Below, piece after piece: positions 46,320 to 53,767 of a stretch of DNA of 64,000 bases. Below the pieces are notes generated by a model. That model made no database searches. It was given only the letters and a program-made list of their open reading frames with translations, and was not told where the DNA came from. The first letter of the stretch is position 1, and every line of letters starts with the position of its first letter. The position numbers and the translations under genes are program-made. Source of the DNA: Planctomycetaceae bacterium. GTDB taxonomy: Bacteria > Planctomycetota > Planctomycetia > Pirellulales > Lacipirellulaceae. The stretch spans positions 62,001-126,000 of the forward strand of contig PABB01000026.1 of assembly GCA_002702655.1 (NCBI GenBank), read 5' to 3'.

Positions 46320-46494
46320 GCCCGCGAATCACGCGAATTGTCGCGAATGCTCCCGCACGAAGGTGAGAGGAAATCAACACACGAGGAAGTTGGCCAGCCG
46401 TTTCCGTTCGTCAGCAGAACTGTCGTGATGGAAGAGGCGTCAGCCCTCAAGTTTTCATTGAGGTTGATTCGCGGAGATTCGCGCTATTCGCGGG
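46320..46494. repeat. Long inverted repeat, 'GCCCGCGAATCACGCGAAT' type
   Basis: The left arm is 46320-46350 and the right arm about 46466-46494. Both carry spaced 'CGCGAAT' words. It fills most of the gap between the exported protein gene and thiS. Confidence 0.8.
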
Positions 46495-46537
46495 CCAATC
46501 TCAACCACTGCGGCGACAGCCGCGAATTGAATCTCCC

Positions 46538-46738
46538 ATGACAATCCAACTCAACGGCCAACCGCGCGAGATTGCCGACGGCGCGACCGTCGCCGACCTG
46601 CTGGTCGAGTTGCAACTCGACCCGAGGCACGTGGCGGTCGAGCGCAATCTGGAACTCGCCCCGCGCACCCAGCACGCCGCAACCCAACTCGCCCCCGACG
46701 ACCGCGTGGAAATCGTCACGCTGGTCGGCGGCGGATGA
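46538..46738 (+). CDS. thiS: ThiS sulfur-carrier protein
   Basis: 66 residues, ubiquitin-like. It carries sulfur as a C-terminal thiocarboxylate for thiazole synthesis. It starts MTIQLNGQPREI and ends 'VEIVTLVGGG', giving the essential Gly-Gly C-terminus plus one more Gly. ThiG, its partner, follows 201 bp downstream. The activating enzyme ThiF and the thiazole partner ThiO/ThiH are not in the window. Confidence 0.9.
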   Translation: MTIQLNGQPREIADGATVADLLVELQLDPRHVAVERNLELAPRTQHAATQLAPDDRVEIVTLVGGG

Positions 46739-46750
46739 AATCGCTTTTCT

Positions 46751-46914
46751 TCACCACAGAGGACACTGAGAACACGGAGAATGAGACCGTGAATGACCAA
46801 TGACCAAGCACCAATGACCAATGCGTTTGGTCTGCATGCGCTGCCAATTGGTCATTGGGATTTGGTCATTGGTCATTAACAACGGCCACCGTGCTCTCTG
46901 TGTCCTCCGTGGTG
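46751..46914. repeat. Nested inverted repeats between thiS and thiG
   Basis: The outer arms (46751-46777 and about 46889-46914) contain 'CACCACAGAGGACACTGAG' and its complement. Inside them lies a full 'AATGACCAATGACCAA' element (46791-46880), the third copy of that family. One repeat therefore sits inside another. Confidence 0.85.
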
Positions 46915-46939
46915 ATCAACTCGCAAGTTTAAAAAGAAG

Positions 46940-47779
46940 ATGTCTTCCACCGCAGTCACACACGACGACCCGCTCGTGATCGGGTCGCATACATTTTCCA
47001 GCCGGCTGATTGTCGGCACCGGCAAGTACTCCACCTACGCGCTGATGGGCGAGTCGCTCGAGCGCAGCGGCACGGAGTGCATCACCGTGGCCGTGCGCCG
47101 CGAGCGGCTGATTGACGCCGAGGGGAACAACCTGCTCGACTTCGTCGACACGTCCCGCTACACGCTGCTGCCCAACACGGCCGGGTGCTTCAACGCCGAT
47201 GACGCCGTGCGGGTCGCCAAGCTGGGCCGCGAGATCCTCGAGGGCCTGGAGAACCCCGGCGCCGACTGGGTCAAGCTCGAGGTGCTCGCCGACACCAAGA
47301 CGTTGCTGCCCGACCCCGTGGCCACGATCGAAGCGACCGAGCGGCTGGTGGCCGACGGGGTCCAGGTGCTGTGCTACAGCAGCGACGACCCGGTGGTCGC
47401 CCGACGGCTCAAAGAGGCCGGCGCCACCAGCGTGATGCCGGCCGGCAGCCCGATCGGCTCGGGGCAGGGGATCCTCAACCCCAACAACATTCGCATCTGC
47501 ATGGAGTACCTCAAGGAGGGGGACCCCGACTACCCGGTCATCGTCGACGCGGGCGTCGGCACGGGCAGCGACGTGTCGATCGCCATGGAACTGGGGGTGG
47601 ACGGCGTGCTGCTGAACACGGCCATCGCCCACGCCACCGACCCGCTGCTGATGGCCGACGCCATGCGCCACGCCACCGCCGCGGGCCGGCTGAGCTACCT
47701 CGCCGGCCGCATCCCCCGCAAGCTGTACGCCACCGCCAGCAGCCCGGAGGAAGGGACAATCACCGCGCGCCCGCGTTAG
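46940..47779 (+). CDS. thiG: Thiazole synthase ThiG
   Basis: 279 residues, a TIM-barrel enzyme. It condenses 1-deoxy-D-xylulose 5-phosphate, dehydroglycine and the ThiS sulfur to the thiamine thiazole. Motifs: '[14 protein letters not shown]', '[20 protein letters not shown]', '[16 protein letters not shown]' (Schiff-base Lys region), '[19 protein letters not shown]' and '[18 protein letters not shown]'. Together with thiS it covers part of the thiamine pathway. Confidence 0.96.
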   Translation: MSSTAVTHDDPLVIGSHTFSSRLIVGTGKYSTYALMGESLERSGTECITVAVRRERLIDAEGNNLLDFVDTSRYTLLPNTAGCFNADDAVRVAKLGREILEGLENPGADWVKLEVLADTKTLLPDPVATIEATERLVADGVQVLCYSSDDPVVARRLKEAGATSVMPAGSPIGSGQGILNPNNIRICMEYLKEGDPDYPVIVDAGVGTGSDVSIAMELGVDGVLLNTAIAHATDPLLMADAMRHATAAGRLSYLAGRIPRKLYATASSPEEGTITARPR

Positions 47780-47801
47780 TGACGGACAGCCGTTCCTGTT
47801 C

Positions 47802-47834
47802 CCTCCCCTTGATGGGGAGGGCTAGGGAGGGGTG
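47802..47834 (+). repeat. 'CTCCCCTTGATGGGGAGGG' repeat, copy 1
   Basis: A short hairpin CCTCCCC-TTGAT-GGGGAGG plus a purine-rich tail, shortly after thiG. A second copy at 49136-49167 directly precedes a small gene. It could act as a weak transcription stop, but has no T-tract. Confidence 0.75.
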
Positions 47835-47849
47835 CTGCGAGTGAAGTTT

Positions 47850-47970
47850 GGGTAGCCCAGGTTGCCGTTCAGGCTACCTGGGCCGCGCAGCGGCAAGAGG
47901 ACGCAACTGGGGGATCGAAGCCTCCCGCGGCTTCGCCGCCCGGGTAGCCTGAACGGCAACCGGGGCTACC
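47850..47970. repeat. Inverted repeat, 'GGTAGCCCAGGTTGCCG' family, copy 2
   Basis: The arms 47850-47882 and about 47940-47970 pair well. The centre holds 'GGGGGATCGAAGCCTCCCG', a word that recurs alone at about 48689, just after the next palindromic repeat. With the hairpin at 47802 it accounts for most of the 299-bp gap before the DUF1877 gene. Confidence 0.85.
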
Positions 47971-48078
47971 TGCTACGTGTTATACAACGGTCAACTGTAT
48001 AAACTGTATAATCGACTCGAATCAGGCAATGTACGGCGCCACGCCGCATACTCTTGTTCTGCTGCTAAAGGAATCCAG

Positions 48079-48573
48079 ATGGCCTGCCGTGGTGTCCATT
48101 TCGCGTTGACCGACGAGCAACGGTCGCAGCTGCTCGCGATCGTTGAATCGCAGGGTGACGTCATCGGCTTTATCCAAGAGGACATCGAAGAACAATGGGA
48201 CACTGAATGGCTATGCGAGACGGACAAGGCGTGGGACGCGATCCATCGCTGTCTTACTGACGGGACGCTTTCGGATGATGATTCAACGCCATTTCACTGG
48301 TGTGTCCTCAACGGCGCGCAGATGTATGTTGGCGATGACTACATTGTCTCCTTCGTTGACGCTTCGAACGTCAAACAAGTCTCCGACGCGATTGCACCGC
48401 TCAGCGAATCAGAGTTTCGAGTTCGCTACAACGCCATCGATCCACAAGACTACGGCATGCCATTGTCCGACGGGGATTTCGAATATACGTGGTCTTACTT
48501 TACTGCACTTCGCGATCTCTTCGGTCGAGCGGCGAATGCCGACAGATCAGTGCTGTTCAGCGTCGACCAATGA
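48079..48573 (+). CDS. DUF1877-family protein
   Basis: 164 residues from ATG 48079, with AAAGGA 9 bp upstream; the frame is open to 47977 but the extra part covers the region next to a repeat. It matches the DUF1877 (YfbM-like) family along its length: 'MACRGVHFALT', 'DKAWDAIHRCLTDG', 'VGDDYIVSFVDA', 'DYGMPLSDGDFEYTWSYF' and a final 'VLFSVDQ'. The family's function is unknown; relatives occur among small accessory and immunity-like genes. Base composition is lower in GC than in the neighbours. Confidence 0.88.
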   Translation: MACRGVHFALTDEQRSQLLAIVESQGDVIGFIQEDIEEQWDTEWLCETDKAWDAIHRCLTDGTLSDDDSTPFHWCVLNGAQMYVGDDYIVSFVDASNVKQVSDAIAPLSESEFRVRYNAIDPQDYGMPLSDGDFEYTWSYFTALRDLFGRAANADRSVLFSVDQ

Positions 48574-48586
48574 TCGCAACAGTGAG

Positions 48587-48683
48587 GTAGGATGGGTTGC
48601 CGGTCTGCCGGAAACCCATCAGCGCGATTCGACAATTAATCGGGAGATTGATGGGTTGGCGGAGGACCGCCATCCCATCCTAC
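48587..48683. repeat. Palindromic repeat 'GTAGGATGGGTT', copy A
   Basis: An about 97-bp imperfect inverted repeat running from GTAGGATGGGTTG to CATCCCATCCTAC. The centre holds 'CGATTCGACAATTAATCGG'. It begins 14 bp after the DUF1877 stop. Copies B (49037) and C (49419) lie in the same orientation. Confidence 0.9.
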
Positions 48684-48747
48684 TTGCTGGGGGATCGAAG
48701 CCTCCCGCGGCCAACAGATTTCAGACAGTTGAAGAACGACGCGTGGC

Positions 48748-49005
48748 ATGTCCGTACCGAGCGCAAGTGGTGGCACGATTCGATCGAAGCTGTACCTTCT
48801 CGCGGTCGTCTGGGCGGCATTTGTGTTGGCGACGGGGTTCTGTGTCGATGGCGGGGGCGGCCTCTTCGCCGGAATTGCTGCGGCAATCGCAATCGTCTGC
48901 TTGGCGATCTCGCTACGAGGCTGGCAGCATCTGCTAGCACTCCCGCTATACTTGTTCTTTGCGTTGGAGGTCCTTGTCGCGATTGCGACAGTTGCGAAGC
49001 CGTAG
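48748..49005 (+). CDS. Small membrane protein
   Basis: 85 residues with three hydrophobic helices: 'LYLLAVVWAAFVLATGF', 'GLFAGIAAAIAIVCLAI' and 'LLALPLYLFFALEVLVAIA'. It ends VAKP. The ribosome site is weak. It sits between palindromic repeats A and B, with no close gene partner. The function is unknown; the hydrophobic pattern supports a real gene. Confidence 0.55.
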   Translation: MSVPSASGGTIRSKLYLLAVVWAAFVLATGFCVDGGGGLFAGIAAAIAIVCLAISLRGWQHLLALPLYLFFALEVLVAIATVAKP

Positions 49006-49036
49006 ATCGCAAATGCCGATGGGGCGTCCAGCAGGG

Positions 49037-49132
49037 CAGTATGGGTTCCCGTTCCGCCGGAAACCCATCAGCGCGATTCGACAATTAATCGGGAGTTTGA
49101 TGGGTTGGCGGAGGACCGTCATCCCTACCTAC
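49037..49132. repeat. Palindromic repeat 'GTAGGATGGGTT', copy B
   Basis: Same layout as copy A, with a worn left end (GCAGTATGGGTT) and a right end ATCCCTACCTAC. The centre 'GCGCGATTCGACAATTAATC' is identical to copy A. It ends 3 bp before another repeat (49136). Confidence 0.88.
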
Positions 49133-49135
49133 TTG

Positions 49136-49167
49136 CTCCCCTTGATGGGGAGGGTTAGGGAGGGGCG
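49136..49167 (+). repeat. 'CTCCCCTTGATGGGGAGGG' repeat, copy 2, acting as a ribosome site
   Basis: Copy of the element at 47802. Its purine-rich tail 'AGGGAGGGG' (49157-49165) lies just before the ATG at 49168 and is the only Shine-Dalgarno available to that gene. Confidence 0.8.
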
Positions 49168-49422
49168 ATGTCGAGTGCAACGCAAATGGGTATTGAGTAC
49201 AACATCCGCTATCAGCCTCGTGACCGGGCGGCATGGGAATCGTTTGTCGCACGGCTTTCCAATCCGGTGTCTCATGGCTGGCCAGCGTTCTCCATCGAGC
49301 TGTCGGACGACGGAATATATTTCTGCGATAACGGCCGGTCCGACGAGGCCGCGGTGGCACTTCGGCGCATTCTGGACGAAGCACTTTCGCATGCCGAAGA
49401 AGTGGTCATCGAAGTGAGGTAG
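49168..49422 (+). CDS. Small protein of unknown function bracketed by repeats
   Basis: 84 residues. The start follows the purine tail of one repeat (49136-49167), and the stop TAG (49420-49422) is the second to fourth base of palindromic repeat C. The sequence ('MGIEYNIRYQPRDRAAWESF', 'FSIELSDDGIYFCDNG', 'ALRRILDEALSHAEEVVIEV') reads as a small alpha/beta fold with normal amino-acid composition. It does not resemble a translated repeat. No family was recognised. Confidence 0.6.
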   Translation: MSSATQMGIEYNIRYQPRDRAAWESFVARLSNPVSHGWPAFSIELSDDGIYFCDNGRSDEAAVALRRILDEALSHAEEVVIEVR

Positions 49423-49514
49423 GATGGGTTACCGGTCCGCCGGAAACCCATCAACACGGTTCGTCATCAATTGAGAGATTGATGGGTTGGCGGAGGACCG
49501 CCATCCCATCCTAC
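49419..49514. repeat. Palindromic repeat 'GTAGGATGGGTT', copy C
   Basis: The arms match copy A closely; the centre differs ('AACACGGTTCGTCATCAATT'). It overlaps the last codon and stop of the gene at 49168-49422 and ends 21 bp before the next small gene. Confidence 0.9.
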
Positions 49515-49535
49515 TTGCTTCTACGAGAATAAGAG

Positions 49536-49868
49536 ATGGGTGCAGACGCGTTTATCGCTTTCTACGGCCTTCGATTCGACGTGGGCGATGCTGATGAGGC
49601 GGATGCTCTCAGTCCCAGGAACGACCATCGACTTGCGGCCGCCAAGGAAGCCAGAATGGATTCGTATACTGGTCGGTTGACTGATGGCGAGCCCCATTTC
49701 TTGTACGTGGGTAAACTGCTCGGCTCGTTTGGTGTAGAGGGCGATTCTCTTCTCGGATTGAAAGTAGATGAGTTATGGCAGCTGTTGTCCCAAACGGACG
49801 AGAAACTAGACTCGTCCGGCTTGGCGGGGGAGCGTCGTCTGTGGTTTCAACTCGAAGCTCAGTATTGA
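49536..49868 (+). CDS. Small acidic protein of unknown function
   Basis: 110 residues from ATG 49536, with AAGAG just upstream. 'MGADAFIAFYGLRFDVGDAD' opens a predicted beta-alpha fold; 'FLYVGKLLGSFGVEGDSLLG' and 'ELWQLLSQTDEKL' follow. Acidic overall. It resembles the small accessory proteins often seen as immunity factors or orphan cassettes, but I recognise no family. An inverted repeat follows it, separating it from dinG. Confidence 0.65.
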   Translation: MGADAFIAFYGLRFDVGDADEADALSPRNDHRLAAAKEARMDSYTGRLTDGEPHFLYVGKLLGSFGVEGDSLLGLKVDELWQLLSQTDEKLDSSGLAGERRLWFQLEAQY

Positions 49869-49907
49869 CAAACAACTGGCGCCGAGCGAATGCAAGGCAA
49901 CGAACTC

Positions 49908-49974
49908 GGAACGCTAATCGCCGCTAATTCACGCTAATCTGGATTAGTGGCAATTAGCGATCATTAGCGTTCCC
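49908..49974. repeat. Inverted repeat, 'CGCTAAT' family
   Basis: Left arm 49908-49939 with three CGCTAAT words, right arm 49942-49974 with the complement; almost no loop. It lies 31 bp before the dinG start and could form a hairpin in its leader. Confidence 0.85.
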
Positions 49975-50004
49975 TTCCCGCTTCTGGCAAACACGAGGCA
50001 ACGA

Positions 50005-52002
50005 GTGCCCGACACGGATGTCATCACAGTGCGCGACGTGCTCGGCCCGGCGGGGTCGATTGCTCGGCGGCTCGACGGGCGGTACGAAGACCGGCCGCAG
50101 CAGCTCGAGATGGCCGACGCCGTGGCGGCGGCGATCCAGAAGCGCCAGCACCTGATCGTCGAAGCGGGCACCGGCGTCGGCAAGAGCTTTGCCTACCTCG
50201 TCCCCGCCATCCTGGCGGCGACCGAAGGTGGCACCCCCAAGCCACCGCGGGTCGTTGTCTCCACCCACACGATCAGCCTGCAGGAGCAGTTGATCGCCAA
50301 GGACCTGCCGCTCTTAAACAGCGTCTTGCCGCGGGAGTTCTCTTCGGTGTTGGTGAAGGGCCGTCGCAATTATCTCAGCCTGCGGCGACTGCAGGGGGCG
50401 CTCGCGCGCAAGGGCAGTCTGTTCGATTCCAGCGAAGCCTTCGACCAACTGCGCGACCTGCGCGAGTGGAGCGAGTCGACCCGCGACGGCTCGGTCAGCG
50501 ACCTGGCCCGCAAGCCGCTCCCCGAAGTGTGGGACGAGGTGGCCAGCGACCACGGCAACTGCATGGGCCGCCGCTGCCCCACCTACGGCAAGTGTTTTTA
50601 TTATGCCGACCGTCGGCGCGTGCAGCATGCCAATGTGATGGTGGTCAACCATGCGCTGTTTTTCAGCGACTTGGCCCTGCGGCGCAACGGCGTGAGCATC
50701 TTGCCCGACTACGACGTGGCGATTCTCGACGAAGCCCACACGGTCGAAGCGGTCGCCGCCGACCACCTGGGGCTGGGGCTCTCCAGCGGGCAGATCGAGT
50801 TCGTGCTCTCGCGGCTCTACAACGACCGCACGCAGAAAGGGCTGCTGATCGGCTACCAGCTCGACGCGCTCGCCAAGCGGGTCGACCGCTGCCGGGCCGC
50901 GGCCGACGAGTTTTTTGCCGACGCGTGGGAGTGGAAGGTGACCGCCGCGGCCGCCAACGGGCGCGTGTCCGAGCCGCCGCCGTTTCGCAATGCGCTGTCG
51001 CAGGAGCTGACCGACCTGGCCCGCGGCGTGAAGGTCGCCGGCGACGCGCTGACCCAGGAGACCGAGCGGCAGGATTTCATCTCGGCCCACGATCGGCTGA
51101 TTGGCCTGGCGGGCGAGCTGGCCAGTTGGCACCAGCAGCAAATCCCCGGCGCCGTCTACTGGATCGACAGCAGTTGGAGCCGCCGCGGCACGCCCCGCAT
51201 GACGCTGGCCGCCGCGCCGATCGACGTGGGCCCGGCGCTGCGCGAGCAGCTGTTTCAGCAAGTCCCCACGGTGGTGATGACCAGCGCCACGCTGGCGATC
51301 GGCTCGCCGCCGTCGTTCGATTACTTCCAAAGCCGCATCGGGCTGACCCAGTGCGAACGGCTGCAACTGGGCAGCCCGTTCGACTACCGCGAACAGGCCG
51401 AGCTGGTCACGACGCGCGACATGCCCGACCCGTCGGCCCAGCGCGACGCGTTCGAGCGGGCCGCGATCGACGCGATCAAGCAACTGGTCCGCGACAGCGA
51501 CGGCCGCGCGTTCGTGCTGCTGACCAGCTACGAAATGATGCGGCGGGTGGCCACGGCCATCGCCCCCTGGCTCCGCTCGCACAACCTGAACCTGATCAGC
51601 CAAAGCGACGGCACGCCCCGCAGCCGGATGCTGGAACTGTTCAAGGAGAACCCGCGCAGCGTGCTGCTGGGGGCCGACAGTTTTTGGCAAGGCGTCGACG
51701 TGCCCGGCGACGCGCTGGAGCTGGTGATCATCGTCAAGCTGCCCTTCAGCGTGCCCGACCGCCCGTTGTTGGAGGCGCGGCTGGAAGCAATCCGCGCCGC
51801 CGGCGGCCAGCCGTTCCGCGAGTACCAGTTGCCCGAAGCGGTGCTGCGGCTGAAGCAAGGCTTCGGCCGCCTGATCCGCAGCCAAACCGACCGCGGCCGG
51901 GTGGTGATCCTCGACCCGCGCGTGGCGACCAAGAGCTACGGCCGCGTGTTTCTCGACTCCCTGCCGGAGTGCCGGCGAACCGCGTTGCAAGTCGCCACCT
52001 AG
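50005..52002 (+). CDS. dinG: DinG/XPD-type ATP-dependent DNA helicase
   Basis: 665 residues from a GTG start. Superfamily 2 Fe-S helicase: Walker A '[12 protein letters not shown]' (about 51-62), motif Ia '[13 protein letters not shown]', DEAH box '[10 protein letters not shown]', and C-terminal motifs '[11 protein letters not shown]' and 'QGFGRLIRS'. The Fe-S region shows Cys186, Cys191, Cys197 ('[12 protein letters not shown]'), but the expected first Cys after 'GRRNYL' is Ser125. Such helicases act in DNA repair and R-loop or stalled-fork processing. Confidence 0.93.
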   Translation: MPDTDVITVRDVLGPAGSIARRLDGRYEDRPQQLEMADAVAAAIQKRQHLIVEAGTGVGKSFAYLVPAILAATEGGTPKPPRVVVSTHTISLQEQLIAKDLPLLNSVLPREFSSVLVKGRRNYLSLRRLQGALARKGSLFDSSEAFDQLRDLREWSESTRDGSVSDLARKPLPEVWDEVASDHGNCMGRRCPTYGKCFYYADRRRVQHANVMVVNHALFFSDLALRRNGVSILPDYDVAILDEAHTVEAVAADHLGLGLSSGQIEFVLSRLYNDRTQKGLLIGYQLDALAKRVDRCRAAADEFFADAWEWKVTAAAANGRVSEPPPFRNALSQELTDLARGVKVAGDALTQETERQDFISAHDRLIGLAGELASWHQQQIPGAVYWIDSSWSRRGTPRMTLAAAPIDVGPALREQLFQQVPTVVMTSATLAIGSPPSFDYFQSRIGLTQCERLQLGSPFDYREQAELVTTRDMPDPSAQRDAFERAAIDAIKQLVRDSDGRAFVLLTSYEMMRRVATAIAPWLRSHNLNLISQSDGTPRSRMLELFKENPRSVLLGADSFWQGVDVPGDALELVIIVKLPFSVPDRPLLEARLEAIRAAGGQPFREYQLPEAVLRLKQGFGRLIRSQTDRGRVVILDPRVATKSYGRVFLDSLPECRRTALQVAT

Positions 52003-52069
52003 CAGGCTGCCGAAGAAGCCGAACATCCTGCGGGCCGTGGCCGTTCGTGGCACACAGCGGCCGGCCGCG

Positions 52070-53542
52070 TCAAAGTTCCGCCTGCAATTGCGTGCGCATC
52101 AGGACGCCATCGTCGCCGACCAGGATGTCGCTGGACGTATTCTGTAACGGGCTGCCGTCGAGCGTGCTGACGTCCCACGACACTTTCAGTTTGGTCGTAT
52201 CCAGCGGAAACCAATTCATCCCGACCGCCACCTCGGTCGCGTTTCCCTGCGAGCCCAGGACCTGCGAGCAGCGGACATTAACATCCCACTTGCGCGGGAT
52301 CAGGTACCGGCCGCCTTCGACGTACCAGCCTCGCTGGAACTGCGATCGCGTCGGCAGCGGCGCGTTCGCTTCGAGATTTTCGAGCCACCGGCAATAGACT
52401 TCGCCGTTGGCGCTCCAGCCGCGGTACTTTACGGCTGCGTCGATGCCGTACAGGAACACGTCAAACGCCGAAACCGTGGTCCCCGGGGCCAAGGCGCCGG
52501 GGGCGGTCAGCCGCGTCCCGTCGGTGAGGCGAATGAAGTCGGATTCGCCCACCGGCAGGCCGCTGACCGCTTCTTGCCGCGAGTAGACCATCGAGTGTCC
52601 GATCCGCCACAGCGGAGCGTCGGCGCCGCGGTCGTCCGTCAGTGTTCCGCCGTAGTCGCCGCGCGGATCCCAGTAATTCGACCACGCAAAGGTCATCCGG
52701 TTGTCGCTTTGGTCCGGGGGCAAATTCGCCGTGCGATAGCCGTTGCCGATCATGGCCTCGTAGCGGCCCGTTTCTCCAAGGGGGCCGACCGCGAACAGGC
52801 CCGTGGTGCGATCGGATCGGAAGAAGTCGCATGCCATCGGCCGGTCGACGAACCGCGTGTCGCGGGCCGTGAGCAGCCATTGGCGGCTGCCGGGAACTTT
52901 GCGCTTGCCGGCCTGCACATTGATGCGTTCGTTGAACTGCCACGCACACCAATAGTCGAAGAAATCGACAGTTTCGCCGCCGTCCGAATCGCCGTCGAGC
53001 TGCAAAAAATAGGTCAGCCGCTGGTCGATGGCGAATCCCGAAAACACCAGCCGCCCCCGTTCGACGTCAAACACGTTGCGATTGCGGATCTCGCGGGTGA
53101 CGCCGGCGCTATCGGTCCAGGTCGCTTCGTTGCGGGCGAATCCGTGGTGGCGGAACTGAATCCAGCCGCTGATCTTGAGCTCGAACGGATGACGCCGAGG
53201 ATCAAACGGGCGCAGCACGAATCCCCGGTCGTAGTCGACGTAATAGCTCAACAGCGTCGACTCGGGCGCGGCGCCACAGGCGGGCTCCGCCGGCAGTTCG
53301 GCCGCCAGCGGGACGTGGATTGACGGCGGACTGTCACACCCGCAGGTTGGTTCGTCCCACGCGGCCGGCGCCAGCATATCGTCGACGTCCGTAAGTTCAC
53401 CCACGATCGTCTTGGCCGAGGGCGCCCAGACCGGATTGTCGGCTTGCGTTGCCGCTAGCACTGGCCCCGCCGCGCATAGCGCAATCAGCGCGAACCCGCC
53501 GCTGGCGAGCCGCATGCACAAGCAGCACGGAAAGCGAGGCAT
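52070..53542 (-). CDS. Porin of the phosphate-selective (OprO/OprP-like) type
   Basis: 490 residues from ATG 53542; an in-frame start at 53590 is possible. A signal peptide ends near 'AGPVLAA'. After a linker the chain shows alternating amphipathic strands of a 16-strand barrel: 'GWIQFRHHGFARNE', 'VERGRLVFSGFAIDQRLTYF', 'DYWCAWQFNERINVQAGKRK' and 'GNATEVAVGMNWFP'. The motif 'NVQAGKRKVPGSRQWL' is typical of planctomycete OprO/P-like porins. The final residue is Leu rather than the common Phe. The substrate is unknown. Confidence 0.82.
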   Translation of the reverse strand: MPRFPCCLCMRLASGGFALIALCAAGPVLAATQADNPVWAPSAKTIVGELTDVDDMLAPAAWDEPTCGCDSPPSIHVPLAAELPAEPACGAAPESTLLSYYVDYDRGFVLRPFDPRRHPFELKISGWIQFRHHGFARNEATWTDSAGVTREIRNRNVFDVERGRLVFSGFAIDQRLTYFLQLDGDSDGGETVDFFDYWCAWQFNERINVQAGKRKVPGSRQWLLTARDTRFVDRPMACDFFRSDRTTGLFAVGPLGETGRYEAMIGNGYRTANLPPDQSDNRMTFAWSNYWDPRGDYGGTLTDDRGADAPLWRIGHSMVYSRQEAVSGLPVGESDFIRLTDGTRLTAPGALAPGTTVSAFDVFLYGIDAAVKYRGWSANGEVYCRWLENLEANAPLPTRSQFQRGWYVEGGRYLIPRKWDVNVRCSQVLGSQGNATEVAVGMNWFPLDTTKLKVSWDVSTLDGSPLQNTSSDILVGDDGVLMRTQLQAEL

Positions 53543-53767
53543 CGTGGGACAAGGGGTGAAGACGAGGAGAGCCCCCGGGTGCGGGCGCACAGACTCCTCA
53601 TCGACGCCGCGAAATCTCCGGGTGTAGGATTTTCCGACGACGCGAGCCGGTTTCGCCCGCTAGCAGGCCCTGGGTCAGATCGTCACAATATCCCGCGGTA
53701 GCCGCAGCCGCCGCCCGCCAACGGTCGTCGCCTCGTTACTGCTCAGGTTTCTAAGAGACTCCCTTCC

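Noticed and set aside
48597-49088. Rightward frame of 163 codons across palindrome A and the small membrane gene
   Set aside because: Its start and end translate the palindromic repeat (peptides like 'CRKPISAIRQLIG' recur in copy B), so it is a repeat read-through.
48587-49514. CRISPR array or integron attC sites
   Set aside because: Repeats are about 96 bp with genes between them, irregular spacing, no Cas or integrase genes, and the ends do not match attC core sites.
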